A stretch of 64,000 nucleotides of DNA from Aeromicrobium sp. A1-2 (GCF_003443875.1 NZ_CP027482.1:2914001-2978000), one strand, 5' to 3'. Numbered from the stretch's first letter, positions 8,495-16,846 are shown. The notes: a model not told the origin generated them from the sequence alone. Made by a program: numbers and translations.

Positions 8495-10657
8495 ATGTCT
8501 TGGGACGAAATTCGCTCATCGCTGCGCCAAGCAGCCCGGCGTGAGAAGCAGCATGACGGACCCCTCTCGATCATCGGCACGATGGCGCTGCTGTCCGCCG
8601 TCGTCGGCGTGCTTCTCGCCGCGGTCGTCATCCCCGGCACAGCCTTGTTCGCCGCGACGGCCAACAACGTCAGCAATGCCATCGTCGACCTCCCGTTGCG
8701 CCTGGACGACCAGCCCAACGCACAGACCACGCGCCTGCTGGCCTCCAACGGCGACCTGATCGCGTACTTCTACGAGGAGAACCGGCAAGACATCCCGCTC
8801 GACAAGATCTCTCCGGTCATGCAGGACGCCCTGCTGTCGATCGAGGATGCCCGCTTCTACCAGCACGGAGCACTCGATCTCAAGGGCACGCTCCGCGCGC
8901 TCGTCAACAACGCCTCGGAGGGCCAGACCCAGGGCGGCTCGTCGATCACCCAGCAGCTGGTCAAGCTGACTCTCGTGTCGCAGGCCACGACCAAGGAGCA
9001 GCGGCTCGCCGCTATCAAGAAGTCGACCTCGCGCAAGATCCGTGAGCTCAAGCTCGCCATCTCGTACGAGGAGCAGCACACCAAGAAGGAGATCCTCGAG
9101 CGCTACCTCAACCTCGCGTACTTCGGTGACAGCGCCTACGGCATCAGCGCCGCGAGCTATCACTACTTCTCGGTGAGCCCCGCCAAGCTCAACGTTCGTC
9201 AGGCCGCGACCCTGGCAGGGCTGGTCAAGAACCCCGTCGAGTTCGATCCCGGCGTCTATCCCGAGAAGGCCCTCGCCCGGCGCAACACGGTGCTGGCGGT
9301 CATGGCCCGGCTCGGCAAGATCACCGAAGCCGATGCGACGAAGTACCAGGCTGAGCCCCTGGGCCTCAAGATCACCGAGTACCCCAATGGTTGCGTCTCC
9401 ACGGTCGCCGAGTTCTCCTGCGACTATGTCCGTCGCTACCTGCTCACGCAGGACGCCCTGGGTGCCGACACCGAGGAGCGCCAGCGAGCGCTCGAGCGGG
9501 GCGGCCTGACGATCAAGTCCACGATCGACGTGGACAAGCAGAAGGCCACCAACAAAGCCGTCACCGCGACGGTCAAGGCCAAGGACGGGGCGATCGGCGC
9601 ACTCGCGATGATCGAGCCCGGTACCGGCGCAGTGCGTGCCCTGACCCAGTCGCGGCCGATGGGACGGGACAAGAAGAAGGGCCAGTCCTTCATCAACTTC
9701 ACGGTGCCGACGGCCTATGGCGACTCGGGCGGCTTCCCGGCCGGGTCGACGTTCAAGATGTTCACCGTCGCGGCGGCGCTCAAGCAGGGCATCAGCGTCG
9801 GTCAGTCCTTCAACTCACCAAGCAAGATGACCGTGCCGTCCGGCACCTACTTCGACTGTGAGGGTCGCGGCACCTCGCCATGGCCGGTCAGCAACTCGAC
9901 GTCGTCAGGTGTCATGAACATGTACACCGGGACGCGGCTGTCCGTGAACACGTACTTCGCTCAGCTCGAGAAGAAGGCCGGACTCTGCAACACCGTGCGC
10001 GCCGCCGAGTCGATGGGCATCACGGTCCCCGAGCAGGACATCGTCGGCCCGTTCACCCTCGGCGTCACGAGCGTCAGCCCGCTCGACATGGCGGCCGCCT
10101 ACGCCACCGCCGCGTCCGGCGGGATGTACTGCGAGCCGCTGCCGGTCACCGAGATCGTCGACGCCAGCGGCAAGACCGTCAAAAAGTTCAAGCCGAGCTG
10201 CAAGCGGGTCCTCACCGAGGACCAGGCGGCGCAGATCAACGACATCCTTCGCGGCGTGCAGGAGCCCGGCGGCTTCGGGTTCTCCAACGGCACAGGACTG
10301 CGGGTGGCTTCAGCCGCCAAAACCGGCACGACCCAGGACAACAAGGCGGTCTGGTACGCCGGCTACACGCCGGACCTGGCGACCGCCGCGATGATTGCCG
10401 GCGTTAGCTCGAACGGCAACCCCAAGTCTCTCGCGGGCGTCACGATCAACGGCCGATTCCTCAACTTCGGGTCGGTCGGCGGCAGCTCGCTCGCCGGACC
10501 CATGTGGGCCAAGGCGATGCAGGCGATCCAGGGCTCCCTGGACGGCGAGAACTTCCAGAGGCCCCCTCAGGGCAAGCCAGCTCCACCAAAGGTCGAGAAG
10601 AAGGAAAAAAAGCCTAGCTCCGACCAAGGAGCCAATGACGGCGGGGGCCCGGCCTGA
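8495..10657 (+). CDS. ponA2: Bifunctional penicillin-binding protein (class A PBP)
   Basis: A 720-residue class A PBP. It has a short cytoplasmic tail and one membrane helix (about residues 27-50). The GT51 glycosyltransferase domain follows, with SIEDARFYQHGALD and GGSSITQQLVK and the EILERYLNLAYFG motif. The transpeptidase domain shows S-T-F-K (about residue 418), S-V-N (about 482) and K-T-G-T (about 609). It polymerises and cross-links peptidoglycan. The C-terminus ends in a Pro/Lys-rich tail without the PASTA domain described for mycobacterial PonA2, an apparent loss. It is flanked by whiB and yqeY as in the conserved core. Confidence 0.92.
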   Translation: MSWDEIRSSLRQAARREKQHDGPLSIIGTMALLSAVVGVLLAAVVIPGTALFAATANNVSNAIVDLPLRLDDQPNAQTTRLLASNGDLIAYFYEENRQDIPLDKISPVMQDALLSIEDARFYQHGALDLKGTLRALVNNASEGQTQGGSSITQQLVKLTLVSQATTKEQRLAAIKKSTSRKIRELKLAISYEEQHTKKEILERYLNLAYFGDSAYGISAASYHYFSVSPAKLNVRQAATLAGLVKNPVEFDPGVYPEKALARRNTVLAVMARLGKITEADATKYQAEPLGLKITEYPNGCVSTVAEFSCDYVRRYLLTQDALGADTEERQRALERGGLTIKSTIDVDKQKATNKAVTATVKAKDGAIGALAMIEPGTGAVRALTQSRPMGRDKKKGQSFINFTVPTAYGDSGGFPAGSTFKMFTVAAALKQGISVGQSFNSPSKMTVPSGTYFDCEGRGTSPWPVSNSTSSGVMNMYTGTRLSVNTYFAQLEKKAGLCNTVRAAESMGITVPEQDIVGPFTLGVTSVSPLDMAAAYATAASGGMYCEPLPVTEIVDASGKTVKKFKPSCKRVLTEDQAAQINDILRGVQEPGGFGFSNGTGLRVASAAKTGTTQDNKAVWYAGYTPDLATAAMIAGVSSNGNPKSLAGVTINGRFLNFGSVGGSSLAGPMWAKAMQAIQGSLDGENFQRPPQGKPAPPKVEKKEKKPSSDQGANDGGGPA

Positions 10658-10658
10658 G

Positions 10659-11120
10659 TCAGGCGCCCAGCTGGCGCTTGACCTCGGCCGCGACGGCACC
10701 ACCGTCTGCCTTGCCCTTGACCTGGGGTGACACGACTCCCATGACGCGGCCCATGGCCTTCATGCCCGCCCCGGCAGACTCGGTCGAGTCGACGGCGGCC
10801 GTGACGATCGCGGTGATCTCGTCGGCGGTCAGTTGCGCGGGCAGGTAGTCGGCGAGGATCGCGGCCTCGGCCTTCTCCTTCTCGGCGAGCTCGGAACGGT
10901 CGCCCTCAGCGAACGCCTCAGCGGCCTCGCGACGCTTCTTGGCCTCGGACCCCAGGACCGCAATGACGTCCTCATCGGTCAGCTCGCGGACCTCCTTGCC
11001 GGCCACCTCGGCATTCGTGATCGCTGAGAGAACCATCCGCAGGGTCGAGGTGCGAAGGGCGTCGCGCGCCTTCATCGAGGTGATGAGGTCGGAGTGGAGC
11101 TGGTCCTTGAGAGCTGACAT
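10659..11120 (-). CDS. GatB/YqeY-domain protein
   Basis: A 153-residue YqeY-type protein. The family pattern is clear: LKDQLHSDLITSMKARD at the start, TLRMVLSAI, then EKEKAEAAILADYLP and ending MGVVSPQVKGKADGG. The domain is also the tRNA-binding tail of GatB amidotransferases. Free-standing YqeY is widespread with no settled function. ATG 11120 is the only start giving the standard length; the frame runs on to 12131 by chance, through the antisense of the phosphoesterase. One base separates it from the PBP stop on the other strand. Confidence 0.88.
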   Translation of the reverse strand: MSALKDQLHSDLITSMKARDALRTSTLRMVLSAITNAEVAGKEVRELTDEDVIAVLGSEAKKRREAAEAFAEGDRSELAEKEKAEAAILADYLPAQLTADEITAIVTAAVDSTESAGAGMKAMGRVMGVVSPQVKGKADGGAVAAEVKRQLGA

Positions 11121-11143
11121 GGACCCAGTGTCCCACCACGACT

Positions 11144-11159
11144 GTGACAGGCTGGTCAC
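11144..11159. promoter_or_regulatory. Inverted repeat before the metallophosphoesterase
   Basis: GTGAC, six bases, GTCAC, ending exactly at the GTG start codon and within the 39-bp divergent gap to yqeY. It resembles a regulator half-site pair (TGTGA arms but with 8-nt spacing, so not a standard Crp site). It may be an operator that overlaps the start. Confidence 0.35.
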
Positions 11160-12065
11160 GTGCGTCCCTTGCTCTGGCCGATAGCGGCCGCCGCGGCGGG
11201 GCTGGCGTACGCCTCGATCTACGAGGTCCGTGCCTTCACGCTCCGCCGCGTCACGGTCCCGGTCCTTGCCCCCGGCTCGCTGCCGCTCAAGGTCCTGCAC
11301 CTGTCGGACACCCACATGACGCCAGGCCAGCTCAAGAAGCAGCAGTGGCTCCGCAGCCTGGCCGAGCTCGAGCCCGATCTGGTCATCAACACGGGCGACA
11401 ACCTGGCCCACCTGGACGCCGTGCCATCGGTCCTGGCCGCCTACGGCGACCTCCTGGATCTCCCCGGTGCGTTCGTCTTCGGGTCCAACGACTACTTCTC
11501 CCCCGTGCCCAAGAACCCCGTCAACTACCTGCGGGGCGGGACCGGTGGCAACTGGCAGCGCACCCGCGACCTCCCGTTCGAGGAGTTGCGGCACGCCTTC
11601 GAGCAGCGCGGCTGGACCGACCTGACCAACCGCCACGCCTCGTTGGTGGTCAACGACCGGCGGCTGGCATTCGTCGGAGTGGACGATCCGCACCTCAATT
11701 TCGACGTGCTCGACGAAGTCCCTGCAGACCCTGCAGCCGACCTGGCGATCGGAGTCGCGCACGCGCCCTACCTGAGGGTGCTCGACCGCTGGAACACACT
11801 CGGCTATCCCCTCATCATGGCCGGCCACACCCACGGCGGACAGCTCCGCGTGCCCTTGTACGGCGCGCTCGTGACCAACTGCGACCTGGATCGCGCCCGC
11901 GCCCGCGGCCTCCACACCCACCAGGTCGAGGGGCATGAACCGTCCTGGCTGCACGTCTCCGCCGGGCTCGGAACGTCGCCATACACGCCGGTACGTTTTG
12001 CCTGCCGCCCCGAGGCAACCCTGCTCACCCTGACTGAGATAGACTCTCCGGGTTCCCTCTCGTAG
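11160..12065 (+). CDS. Membrane-anchored metallophosphoesterase
   Basis: A 301-residue calcineurin-like phosphoesterase with an N-terminal membrane anchor (about residues 2-20). Metal-site motifs run in order: HLSDTHM (about 45-51), NTGDNLAH (about 79-86), GSNDYF (about 109-114, where GNH is usual) and MAGHTHGGQ (about 220-228). The Asp in place of His in the third motif is seen in this actinobacterial group, as far as I recall. The substrate is unknown. The start is GTG 11160. It corresponds to Rv3683 next to ponA2, and ends 7 bp before the tRNA-Pro gene. Confidence 0.85.
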   Translation: MRPLLWPIAAAAAGLAYASIYEVRAFTLRRVTVPVLAPGSLPLKVLHLSDTHMTPGQLKKQQWLRSLAELEPDLVINTGDNLAHLDAVPSVLAAYGDLLDLPGAFVFGSNDYFSPVPKNPVNYLRGGTGGNWQRTRDLPFEELRHAFEQRGWTDLTNRHASLVVNDRRLAFVGVDDPHLNFDVLDEVPADPAADLAIGVAHAPYLRVLDRWNTLGYPLIMAGHTHGGQLRVPLYGALVTNCDLDRARARGLHTHQVEGHEPSWLHVSAGLGTSPYTPVRFACRPEATLLTLTEIDSPGSLS

Positions 12066-12072
12066 GGGGCGT

Positions 12073-12149
12073 CGGGCTGTGGCGCAGCTTGGTAGCGCGC
12101 GTCGTTCGGGACGACGAGGCCGCAGGTTCAAATCCTGTCAGCCCGACCA
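12073..12149 (+). tRNA. tRNA-Pro(CGG)
   Basis: A 77-nt cloverleaf. The acceptor stem is CGGGCTG/CAGCCCG, the anticodon loop TTCGGGA gives anticodon CGG, the T-loop is GGTTCAAATCC, and 3' CCA is encoded (12147-12149). It is intact despite three insertions at its 3' end: the last 15 bases are repeated at 13479 and 27314. No native terminator follows; the adjoining IS end supplies one. Confidence 0.95.
12135..12149 (+). repeat. tRNA-Pro 3' end, copy 1 of the 15-bp direct repeat
   Basis: CTGTCAGCCCGACCA within the tRNA-Pro gene, directly before the first IS. Identical copies lie at 13479-13493 and 27314-27328. Confidence 0.9.
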
Positions 12150-12171
12150 TGTGATGTCTCAGGACATCGGA

Positions 12172-12210
12172 AACTCCCGGACCTGCATTTTGCAGGTTCG
12201 GGAGTTTTTT
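12172..12210 (+). terminator. Rho-independent terminator inside the IS left end
   Basis: AACTCCCG-g-ACCTGCA pairs with TGCAGGT-t-CGGGAGTT around a TT loop and is followed by TTTTTT. It faces right, so it stops transcription coming out of tRNA-Pro before it can run antisense through the transposase. The same hairpin is in both other IS copies. Confidence 0.85.
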
Positions 12211-13385
12211 CATTGGCCTTGGTAGTCGCGTTCTGGGTTGATGGTGAGCTCGCGCAAAAGCTCTCCGGTGACGGCGTTGGCGATGCGGACGTGCAGGTCC
12301 TGGATGAGCAGGATGACGTGGGTTCGGGCGTGGGTTCGTCCGACTCCGATGTGGTGCAGTTTGCCGTTGACGCGCAGCGTCACGGCACCTGTTTTGTCGA
12401 TGCGGTCGTGACGGACACGGTCATGCGTGTCGGCGTCCCGGCTGTTGCCGGGCAGAGCTTTCGGCATGGTCTCGAACAAGGCGGCCGGTGTTGCCTGGTG
12501 GGGCAGGGATCGGTGGGGCGGCGGCTGTTGTATTCGTCGACGAAGACGTCGAGCACAGCTTGGAGTTCGTCGATGGTGGCGGGTTGGACCGGTTGGGCGC
12601 GGAGCCACTTCTTGAGCGTCTGCTGGAAGCGTTCGACCTTGCCCTGGGTCGTGGGTGGTTGGGGCGGCCGTTCTTTTGGACCACGTCCCAGTCGCGGAGT
12701 TGTTGCTCGAAGCTGTTGCGTCCGCCTTGCCTGCCGATGCCAGCGAGTCGGACGGTGTAGACCATGCCGTTGTCGGTCAGCGTTGAGGCGGGAATGCCGT
12801 GCTGGCCTGCGGTTTTGCGGAAGGTGGCCTTCACGATTGTCGTGGTGATCGCCCGGTGGGCGGACACGTGGAGGGCGTAGCGGGTGCAGTCGTCGAGCCA
12901 GGTGATGATCTCGACACCTTTGGGATAGGCCTTGATGTCGGTCAGCGGGTAGTGGGTGAAATCGGACTGCCAGGTCTCGTTTGGCATCTGGGCCTGGAAA
13001 CGGATGTAGGAGGACTTTGGTCGCTTCTTCGGCTCGGGACAACCAGTCCGCCCTTGGCCAGCTGTCGGGCGATCGTGGCCCTAGAGACCGTCACATCGTG
13101 ATCTTGTGCCAGGTGCCAGCCGATCGTGTCTGGGCCGGCGTCCAGACCGGCGTCGACCAGCTTGCGGCGGAGCGTCCAGATCAGCTCGACCGTCTCGGCC
13201 GGTGTCGCGTTCGGTGTTGTTTTGGGCCGTCGAGAGTGTGGCTCAAAGGCCGCCTCGTCTTCAGTGCGGTAGCGGGCCACGAGCTTGGAGACCCACCCTT
13301 TCGACACCCCGTAGGTCGCGGCGACGTCGGCTTGGGTGCGGCCCTCGAGGACGACGGCGGTGATGATCAGGCGGGCTTTCGACAT
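12210..13385 (-). pseudogene. IS481-family transposase, frameshifted (copy 1)
   Basis: Read in pieces. The N-terminal HTH part (start 13385, with RTQADVAATYGVSKGWVSKL) runs to a frame break at GGG 13036-13038. The integrase core then opens with MPNETWQSDFTHYPL and has the catalytic Asp in WQSDFTH and in TLTDNGMVY. Two further single-base losses relative to the other copy (near 12654 and 12514) shift the catalytic C-terminal part, including the DDE Glu region, in and out of frame; the protein ends RDYQGQ. Three breaks make this copy inactive as read. All three are in short G or C runs, so sequencing error cannot be excluded. Confidence 0.8.
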
Positions 13386-13478
13386 GGCCGAATCCGACCA
13401 GCGAAGTGTCTCCTATGTCTTGAGACAGCAGTTTCCTATGACCCGAGACATGGGTTTCCTATGTCCTGAACCAGCACA

Positions 13479-13493
13479 CTGTCAGCCCGACCA
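13479..13493 (+). repeat. tRNA-Pro 3' end, copy 2 of the 15-bp direct repeat
   Basis: CTGTCAGCCCGACCA between IS copy 1 and the left end of the inner element. It is both the right target-site copy of IS 1 and the original tRNA side of the inner element's attL. Confidence 0.9.
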
Positions 13494-13511
13494 TGAGTAG
13501 TTTGCGGAACT
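13494..13511 (+). repeat. Left terminal inverted repeat of the integrative element
   Basis: TGAGTAGTTTGCGGAACT. It also forms a local hairpin GAGTAGTT/AACTACTC. Its partner is at 25962-25979. Confidence 0.75.
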
Positions 13512-13545
13512 ACTCGATTTGATTTGTGAAACTGCCAGATTGAAG

Positions 13546-13571
13546 GGCGCTCGCTTCGGCGGGCGCCTTTT
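13546..13571 (+). terminator. Hairpin with T-tract at the left end of the element
   Basis: GGCGC and GCGCC around a 12-nt loop followed by TTTT, facing right. In the ancestral integrated state, before IS copy 1 arrived, it would lie just downstream of tRNA-Pro and could serve as its terminator. A diverged relative of this segment lies near 24990-25025. Confidence 0.5.
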
Positions 13572-13659
13572 GTCATGAAAACGGGGCCAGGAACGGCGCG
13601 TGGCGCCCGCTTGTGCCTGTCGATCCGTACGGTCATGGCGATCCGTGAGGAAATAGCAA

Positions 13660-13689
13660 AGCCCCGACCGTTGATCTTCGGTCAGGGCT
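13660..13689 (-). terminator. Terminator of the recombinase/DDE operon
   Basis: An 11-bp stem (AGCCCTGACCG with one wobble) with an 8-nt loop, 55 bp past the stop of the DDE-like gene on the minus strand. It is followed by TTTGC rather than a long T-run. Confidence 0.55.
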
Positions 13690-13743
13690 GGAGGTGTACC
13701 TTGCGGGGCCACTTTGTGGCCATTTCGAGGGTGCAGGTTCTAC

Positions 13744-15417
13744 TCAGGTTCGAGCGGCCATCGCCTTTTCGATTTCTTCACGCTCGTCATCGTTCATTCT
13801 CGCGGAGTTGTACGGCATCGACTTCCGAAGTTCCTTCTTGCGTGCAACCGACTTGGCGAACTCAACGTCCTCCTGCTTCCTACGTGCAAGTCTCAACAGT
13901 TCGATGTTCCTAGCCATGACGACCAACGCCGCGAGGACGAACTGTGCCGTTCGCCCACGCAAGCGTCGCTTCTCCTTCTCGCCGAGGTTGTGTGTCGACC
14001 CCCGCTTCAATCCGCCATTGGCCTGCTCGACTGTGGTCCGCAAGTTGTAGGCCGCTTTCCATTCAGGGCTCTCGAACTGAAACTCCTGTGCGTGCTTGAG
14101 GCCTGCCGCGAGTGGAATCGAGATGGTCTTCTGGGTGCAGAACAGGTCCGCGTCCTTCCGGTCAGGATTGCAGCGGTGACCCAAGTTGACCGGGTGCGAC
14201 CAGCGAGTCACGCCTTCCGAATCGGGGCGAGACTTCCGGATTGCCGCGTACTTCCGTCGGGCTTCGACCCGCTTGTTCCGTGTCTTCTTGTCGATGAGGC
14301 CGTCCTTGTAGTCCTTGGTGGCAGAGATCAGATTCTTCGGCATGGTCGAGCAGTACCACCACCCATCGACCTGGAGGGCTCCTCGATAGTCGTCCTGCTT
14401 GCCCAACTGGTCGACCCTGTATTCGGTGACCGGCTTGAACCCCATCGCCGACGCGAACACATGAAAGTGCTCGGTCTTGGCACCGGAGTAGTACGCCCGG
14501 TCGCCCAACCCAAGATTGACTGGAAGACCATGGGCCGGAACTGACTTCAGAGCGCGGATTGCGTTGCGGCCTGGCGCCCGACTCGCCCCGTCCCACCCAA
14601 TCCCTACAACGACGTGCGGCATCTCCTGTTGGTGGACTTCGCCGTCCCGGCCAACACGAAAGTTGTCAGTCATCGTGGCAAGCGTCAGTTCGAAGCCGAA
14701 CGCGTGCTTGGCAAACTTCTTCTTGCCCGCCGAGATGTCCGTTCCACTGTGGTCGCCGTCGCGGAAGTAGATGCTGGCGTCCGGCTCCGAAGAGACGTAC
14801 CTGCCGAACTTCTTGTCTGTTCCGCGTCCGCCGCCAGCCTTGATGAGGGTGCCGTCGAATGCGAAGTTGCCGTCCGTTTGCGCAATCCACTGTCCGCCGT
14901 CGGCGTTGGCAGAAGAGAAGACCAGGTCGTTCACGATTTCGTGCAGGACGTCGTTGAGGCGCTCAACCGCCTCAATGTCTCGCGAGTTCACCAGTTGCTC
15001 ATACTCGGCGAACGTCAGTCGCTTCCGGCGAGGTCCACGGAACGGGTCGCATGGGGCAATGAGGGTTTGCAGAGCGCGGGCCAGTCGGTGATAGACCTGC
15101 ACCTCGGAGAGTTCGTCGAATCGGTGCAGTTCCAGGTATCGCAATGAGGCAGCATCCAAGCGGCGCCGAACAGTATGTGTGGCAAGTGTGAGATGCATGG
15201 CCTCGTGTTCAGTGGCCAAAAGGAACAGGACGACGAGGATGGCACGGTCTGTGACCGACCCCGGACGCCCACCGGCGCCTCGGCCAGCACGCATCTTGGC
15301 CCGAAGAGCAGCCAACTTTGGGAGAGCGCCCGATTGGTCAATGAATCGGGCCGCGTTCACCACTCGCTGAAATTCCAGTCTGGTGTCGTGCCGTCCCAAG
15401 TAGTCGAGGTCACTCAT
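13744..15417 (-). CDS. DDE-transposase-like protein coupled to the tyrosine recombinase
   Basis: A 557-residue protein with an RNase H-like (DDE) pattern: Asp188 in FDGTLIKAGGG, Asp306 in GLGDRAYYSGA and Glu464 in NLRTTVEQANGGLKRG, an order and spacing like IS4/IS1182-type transposases. The N-terminal 130 residues are helical and the C-terminus is Lys/Arg-rich. Its ATG overlaps the stop of the recombinase gene by 4 bp, so the two are made together. No separate IS ends are visible around it, and it sits at the end of the element, so it seems to be a component of the element rather than a passenger IS. Function unknown: possibly a recombination accessory nuclease or a domesticated transposase. 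Confidence 0.6.
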   Translation of the reverse strand: MSDLDYLGRHDTRLEFQRVVNAARFIDQSGALPKLAALRAKMRAGRGAGGRPGSVTDRAILVVLFLLATEHEAMHLTLATHTVRRRLDAASLRYLELHRFDELSEVQVYHRLARALQTLIAPCDPFRGPRRKRLTFAEYEQLVNSRDIEAVERLNDVLHEIVNDLVFSSANADGGQWIAQTDGNFAFDGTLIKAGGGRGTDKKFGRYVSSEPDASIYFRDGDHSGTDISAGKKKFAKHAFGFELTLATMTDNFRVGRDGEVHQQEMPHVVVGIGWDGASRAPGRNAIRALKSVPAHGLPVNLGLGDRAYYSGAKTEHFHVFASAMGFKPVTEYRVDQLGKQDDYRGALQVDGWWYCSTMPKNLISATKDYKDGLIDKKTRNKRVEARRKYAAIRKSRPDSEGVTRWSHPVNLGHRCNPDRKDADLFCTQKTISIPLAAGLKHAQEFQFESPEWKAAYNLRTTVEQANGGLKRGSTHNLGEKEKRRLRGRTAQFVLAALVVMARNIELLRLARRKQEDVEFAKSVARKKELRKSMPYNSARMNDDEREEIEKAMAART

Positions 15418-16427
15418 GAGTTCGCCCCCAGGCGGAGCGCATCCATGTGATCACAAATTTCGCGGACATCGACGAACGGCAGGTACCGCTGGAGCGTGGA
15501 GACCTGCGTGACTCCAGCCAGTTTCAGCAAGAGGTCCACGGGGGTCGCGGCATTCAAGTGGTCGACCATCCAAGTCGAGCGCAAGCGCTGGCAATGCGGC
15601 TTGACGCCTTCGCCGTTGCAGGTCCAGAGGAAGTCAGCGACGGCGTTGCCGACGCGGTACTTGACGTAGTTCCGAAGAACCAGCGGCCCGGTCTTCGGCG
15701 CCGCCTTCGCAACTACGCGGACCATGTCCTCCCACTCGGCGAGAACCGGGACGGTTCGCGAGTTCTTGCCGGGAATGTGAACGAGGACCGTGTTGCGACG
15801 GACCTCGATGTGGTCGGACGTGAGCAAAAGCAGTTCGACGGCAGTCACTCCTGCCCCGGCTGCGAGCGCGACGACGACTTCAAGGTTCTTGCGGCGGTGC
15901 TCGGTGGCCTGGCCGTTGACGAACGAGCGCAGTCCGACCTTCTCCGAAGCCGTGTACGGCTTCTTTCCTTGGCTTGAGTTGTACGAGCGGCGGTCCTCGG
16001 TGGCTCCGGGGTGCTCACCGAGCAACCGGGCCGAGATGCGCAGCAGGATAGAGCGGATGGTTCCCTGCGCCGCGTCCGACCGGCTATCGCGCTGACCGAC
16101 GAAGTCGAAGATGTTCGACGGGTGGAAGATGACCGCGCGCTCCAGGTCGAGGCACTCGACCTTGATGGACCACTGAACGAGTTGAGCAACGGCGCTCAGC
16201 CAGGGCTGTGCCGTCGTGTACCGATCAGGCTCCGCATCGCGGACGGCTTCACGGACGAACGTCTCGATGACCACCCAATCGGTCGGGTCAATCTTCGGAG
16301 TGAACGAGTCAATCTTCTTCACCACCAGAGCCCACTCCTCATCCTGCTGGCTATAGTTATCGCCAGCCGCGAGGGTCGACCGTACCTCCAGTTCCCGACA
16401 ATCTGAAGTGGCGACAGGAATCGCCAC
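15414..16427 (-). CDS. Divergent tyrosine recombinase/integrase
   Basis: A 337-residue protein, from a GTG at 16425-16427. The C-terminal half has the integrase layout: a helix ending AGAGVTAVELLLLTSDHI, a beta-hairpin with Lys in HIPGKNSRTVPV, box II His278-X2-Arg281 (KPHCQRLRSTW) and the nucleophile Tyr315 in STLQRYLPFV. The first catalytic Arg, normally in a GLRxxEL motif, is replaced (GVTAVEL), which is unusual. The frame runs further upstream to 16778, but that part is antisense to the HTH gene and looks like shadow. It lies upstream of, and coupled to, the DDE-like gene. It is the likely integrase of the element; start uncertain. Confidence 0.65.
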   Translation of the reverse strand: MAIPVATSDCRELEVRSTLAAGDNYSQQDEEWALVVKKIDSFTPKIDPTDWVVIETFVREAVRDAEPDRYTTAQPWLSAVAQLVQWSIKVECLDLERAVIFHPSNIFDFVGQRDSRSDAAQGTIRSILLRISARLLGEHPGATEDRRSYNSSQGKKPYTASEKVGLRSFVNGQATEHRRKNLEVVVALAAGAGVTAVELLLLTSDHIEVRRNTVLVHIPGKNSRTVPVLAEWEDMVRVVAKAAPKTGPLVLRNYVKYRVGNAVADFLWTCNGEGVKPHCQRLRSTWMVDHLNAATPVDLLLKLAGVTQVSTLQRYLPFVDVREICDHMDALRLGANS

Positions 16428-16433
16428 GGCGTC

Positions 16434-16439
16434 TAGGCT
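16434..16439 (+). promoter_or_regulatory. -10 hexamer for the first HTH gene
   Basis: TAGGCT, 6 nt before ATG 16446. GCGACA at 16411-16416 lies 17 nt further upstream and is a fair -35. It overlaps the start region of the divergent recombinase gene, so the two promoters may compete. Confidence 0.5.
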
Positions 16440-16445
16440 CGACCC

Positions 16446-16718
16446 ATGCCCCGCCCCCGGCGCGACGCCCCGAGCACTTTCAGTGCCGACTGGCCCAGCG
16501 CCGCCTGCTCGGACCCCGACGCCGAGGTCCTGCGACGCATCGCCGTCAACCTCCGGGCCGCCATCGGCGACAGGAGCCTGCGCTCGGTGGCCGCCGACAG
16601 CGGCATCCACCACTCGCTCGTCGCGAAGGTCCTTGACGGGCAAGCCTGGGTCGAGGTCGTCACAGTCGCTCGCTTGGAGCGTGGACTCGGGGCCCGGCTC
16701 TGGCCGGATACTGAATGA
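16446..16718 (+). CDS. Small HTH protein, element regulator 1
   Basis: A 90-residue protein. After a basic N-terminus (MPRPRRDAPS) it has a helix-turn-helix pattern in LRSVAADSGIHHSLVAKVL (about residues 45-63), then a short helix LERGLGARLWP. It is divergent from the recombinase with only 18 bp between start codons, so it is well placed to repress or activate recombination. The HTH is similar to that of the next gene (AKVLDG here, SKVLRG there). It is not a standard Cro/CI, and no domain name is assigned with confidence. Confidence 0.6.
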   Translation: MPRPRRDAPSTFSADWPSAACSDPDAEVLRRIAVNLRAAIGDRSLRSVAADSGIHHSLVAKVLDGQAWVEVVTVARLERGLGARLWPDTE

Positions 16719-16833
16719 GTTGTTCATGCCAGCACCTATGCGGCGACCGACGTCGACGCTGATCGAGACAGGCACCAATAAAGTCGAGATCCGGTCTTTT
16801 AGACATTTTCCGGTGCTGGGATGGAAAGTCTTC

Positions 16834-16839
16834 TACCCT
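16834..16839 (+). promoter_or_regulatory. -10 hexamer for the R-M operon
   Basis: TACCCT, 7 nt before the GTG at 16847, the leaderless layout. The 128 bp between the two HTH genes hold no other feature that I can see. Confidence 0.4.
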
Positions 16840-16846
16840 GTACCGG

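Larger units (their letters stand above)
12150..13478 (-). mobile_element. IS481-like insertion sequence, copy 1
   Basis: 1329 bp. The left end begins TGTGATGTCTCAGGACATC and the reverse complement of the right end begins TGTGCTGGTTCAGGACATA, so the terminal inverted repeats start TGTG and share TCAGGACAT and GGAAAC. It lies between two copies of the 15-bp tRNA-Pro 3' end (12135-12149 and 13479-13493), which look like a target-site duplication. It matches the copy at 25983 almost base for base, apart from two lost G's (near 12514 and 12654) that break the transposase. The single gene reads leftwards. Family placement rests on the transposase fold and TG ends. Confidence 0.88.

Noticed and set aside
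11144..11159. Standard Crp site before the metallophosphoesterase
   Set aside because: The arms are right, but the spacing between TGTGA and TCAC is 8 rather than 6 bases; kept only as an inverted repeat.
15414..16778. Extended N-terminus (117 residues) of the tyrosine recombinase
   Set aside because: It is antisense to the HTH gene and its promoter and has low-complexity composition; GTG 16427 is preferred.
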